Below, in pieces: positions 21,762 to 23,325 of a stretch of DNA of 23,325 nt. The translations under genes and the position numbers were made by a program. The stretch is from positions 2,084-25,408 of the forward strand of contig DJQG01000056.1 in the NCBI GenBank assembly GCA_002438685.1. Direction: 5' to 3'. Within the stretch, counting starts at the first letter, position 1. Each line of letters opens with the position of its first letter. Source of the DNA: Ruminococcaceae bacterium UBA6392 (GTDB taxonomy: Bacteria; Bacillota; Clostridia; Oscillospirales; Acutalibacteraceae). The notes under the pieces are model-generated. The model saw nothing but the letters and a program-made list of their open reading frames with translations. It was not told the origin of the DNA and ran no database searches.

Positions 21762-23027
21762 ATGGAACAGACATTTTTCAAATTTGACGAGAAAATACTC
21801 AATGCTTCCGAAAGAGCTCTTGAGCGCGCCGAACACAGCTTCGCGCGAATAGAGAAAAATACGGAGTACAATCAGCAGAAAGTGCTCGCCGCTTTTATCG
21901 AAAACAGGGTCAGCGAGAGCCATTTCACCGAGACCACGGGTTACGGCTACGGCGACCGCGGACGCGAAACGCTCGATAAAGTTTTTGCGAGCGCGTTCGG
22001 CGCCGAGGCGGCTCTTGTGCGCCACAGCTTCGCCTGCGGTACGCATACGCTCGGTGTCGCGCTCTTCGGACTTCTCCGTCCGGGCGACACAATGCTCAGC
22101 GTTACCGGTCAGCCATATGACACTATACATCCCGTTATCGGCATCACCGGAGAGGGCATGGGTTCGCTAAAGGATTTCGGCATAAAATATGAGCAGGTCG
22201 ATTTGAATTCCGACGGCGAGCCGGATATCCCCGCGATAACCGAAGCGGTGAAGGTAAAGCAGCCGAAGCTCGTCTATATCCAGCGTTCGCGCGGCTATAC
22301 TCTGCGCCCGAGCCTCTCGGTCGAGAAGATAGCCGAAATAGCAAAGGCGGTCAAGAGCGTGTCCGATTCGATAGTTTTTGTTGATAACTGCTACGGCGAG
22401 TTCGTTCAGCGTGTCGAGCCCGTGCAGGTCGGCGCGGATATAATGGCGGGCTCGCTGATAAAGAACGCCGGCGGCGGAATAGCCAAAAACGGAGGCTACA
22501 TAGCGGGCAAGGCGGATCTCGTCGAGAAATGCGCCTACAGAGCCACCGTCCCCGGTCTCGGCAGAGAGGTCGGCGCGTCGCTCGGACAGAACAGAGAGCT
22601 GTTCATGGGTATATTCAACTCGCCCCATATCGTCGGCGAGGCGCTCAAAACCGCAGTCTTTGCCGCCGCGCTGTTTGAGGAGTTCGGCTTTGATGTTACT
22701 CCGACGAGCGACGAAGAGCGATTTGATATCATCCAGACCGTCCAGCTCAGAACGCCCGAAGCACTTATCGCATTCTGCCAGGGAATGCAGGCGGGCGCGC
22801 CGGTCGATTCGTTTGTCGTGCCCGAGCCGTGGGATATGCCCGGCTATGACAGTCAGGTCATTATGGCGGCGGGCGCGTTCACCATGGGCTCGTCGATAGA
22901 GCTCTCTGCGGATGCTCCGCTCAGAGAGCCTTATGCCGCATGGATGCAGGGCGGCTTCAATTTCCACAGCGCCAAGGCGGGCGTCATGCTCGCGGCGCAG
23001 GCAATGCACGACAGGGGACTTATCTGA
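21762..23027 (+). CDS. Methionine gamma-lyase family protein (YnbB / aluminium-resistance type)
   Basis: This 421-residue fold-type I PLP protein matches the family named methionine gamma-lyase family or aluminium resistance protein (B. subtilis YnbB). PLP-site residues: GYGYGDRGRE (60-69), SFACGTHTLG (89-98), Asp208 in VDNCYGEF for the pyridine nitrogen, and Schiff-base Lys234 in GSLIKNAGGG. The family is thought to cleave C-S bonds of sulfur amino acids, but activity is barely characterised. I set the start at 21762 behind AGGA, 1 nt after the GNAT stop; an upstream in-frame ATG overlaps the GNAT gene. The stop overlaps the next start as TGATG. In Bacillus this family neighbours glnR, a different context. 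Confidence 0.9.
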   Translation: MEQTFFKFDEKILNASERALERAEHSFARIEKNTEYNQQKVLAAFIENRVSESHFTETTGYGYGDRGRETLDKVFASAFGAEAALVRHSFACGTHTLGVALFGLLRPGDTMLSVTGQPYDTIHPVIGITGEGMGSLKDFGIKYEQVDLNSDGEPDIPAITEAVKVKQPKLVYIQRSRGYTLRPSLSVEKIAEIAKAVKSVSDSIVFVDNCYGEFVQRVEPVQVGADIMAGSLIKNAGGGIAKNGGYIAGKADLVEKCAYRATVPGLGREVGASLGQNRELFMGIFNSPHIVGEALKTAVFAAALFEEFGFDVTPTSDEERFDIIQTVQLRTPEALIAFCQGMQAGAPVDSFVVPEPWDMPGYDSQVIMAAGAFTMGSSIELSADAPLREPYAAWMQGGFNFHSAKAGVMLAAQAMHDRGLI

Positions 23028-23325
23028 TGAGCGATTTCAAAGGAATAACTCAGGATACGCTTTTTCTCATGCAGCTCAACCGCTTCAATGATTCAAAGGC
23101 GTTCTATGAGGAGAACAAAGAGAAGATAAAGGCAAACATGACCGTGCCGATGCGCCAGATTGCGGCGTCGTTCAGCGACATGATGCTCGATATCGACCCG
23201 TTCATGAATACTATACCGACGAAGATGGTGTCGAGGGTGCGCCGCGATACGCGCTATACCCACGACAAGCACCTCTACCGCGAGAACATGTGGATAATGT
23301 TCATGCGCCCGAAAAAAGAGTGGCA
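23027..23325 (+). CDS. DUF2461 family protein, N-terminal part, cut by window edge
   Basis: Partial: the first 99 codons are visible and the gene continues past the right edge. The sequence has the start typical of DUF2461 (TIGR02453) proteins: TLFLMQLNRFNDSKAFYEENKE, then DIDPFMNTIPTK and RVRRDTRYTHDKHLYRENMW. The R-D-x-R-(F/Y)-x-x-x-K block is the family hallmark. Function is unknown; members are soluble and widespread in bacteria. The ATG at 23027 shares one base with the stop of the methionine gamma-lyase family gene (TGATG), with AGGGGA about 9 nt upstream, so it is the fifth gene of the same operon. Confidence 0.83.
   Translation, partial: MSDFKGITQDTLFLMQLNRFNDSKAFYEENKEKIKANMTVPMRQIAASFSDMMLDIDPFMNTIPTKMVSRVRRDTRYTHDKHLYRENMWIMFMRPKKEW

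Noticed and set aside
1..23325. CRISPR arrays, tRNA or rRNA genes, insertion sequences, phage genes, toxin-antitoxin or defence systems
   Set aside because: I saw no regularly spaced repeats, cloverleaf-like sequences, transposase or integrase motifs, or known defence genes on either strand. Intergenic gaps are all under about 200 bases and are explained by promoters and hairpins.

Overview
The window reads as a chromosomal segment of an anaerobic, GC-moderate Firmicute, most likely a gut Clostridia of the Oscillospirales/Ruminococcaceae type. The basis is a flavodiiron protein (anaerobe oxygen/NO defence), a DarA/PstA-type cyclic-di-AMP receptor, an LCP cell-wall ligase, a YnbB-type methionine gamma-lyase family protein, GGAGG-type ribosome binding sites, housekeeping sigma-A-like promoters (TTGAAA/TTGACA, 16-18 nt, TATAAT-like) and GTG/TTG starts behind good Shine-Dalgarno sequences. 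The genus is inference. I see no tRNA, rRNA, CRISPR array, insertion sequence, integrase or phage gene; gene density is high and the genes look intact.

Layout. 1-449 (-): 5' part of a flavodiiron protein. 647-2920 (+): XRE-cupin regulator plus medium-chain-type acyl-CoA synthetase, closed by a hairpin. 3025-4848 (-): PepT-like M20 peptidase, DarA-like c-di-AMP receptor, terminator-like hairpin, small three-helix membrane protein. 5024-8021 (+): GH27 alpha-galactosidase with an inserted beta-sandwich-like module, then a sialidase-fold protein 4 nt downstream. 8077-9919 (+): single-pass ComEA-like helix-hairpin-helix protein and an atypical phosphohexomutase, with its own promoter and a strong terminator. 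10045-13131 (+): large GH2 beta-galactosidase, ending in a bidirectional terminator. 13242-15549 (-): patatin-like phospholipase overlapping a D-2-hydroxyacid dehydrogenase. 15731-17775 (+): TVP38/VTT membrane protein and galactokinase. 17795-18856 (-): LCP protein with a natural His tract. 18956-23325 (+): tightly packed operon of two M42 aminopeptidases, a GNAT acetyltransferase, a methionine gamma-lyase family protein and the start of a DUF2461 protein.

Together, alpha-galactosidase, beta-galactosidase, galactokinase and a phosphohexomutase suggest use of galactosides (raffinose-type sugars, lactose or host glycans). They lie in separate transcription units without a transporter, galT or galE in view. 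None has a convincing cleavable signal peptide, so imported oligosaccharides are probably split in the cytoplasm. Three peptidases suggest matching cytoplasmic peptide turnover.

I found no clearly new multi-gene system. The most unusual items are the module inserted in the GH27 barrel, the variant active-site motifs of the phosphohexomutase beside a ComEA-like protein, a shared 12-bp element in the two galactosidase promoters, face-to-face promoters around a dyad upstream of the alpha-galactosidase, and an LCP protein with a poly-His N-terminus and an altered catalytic-region motif.
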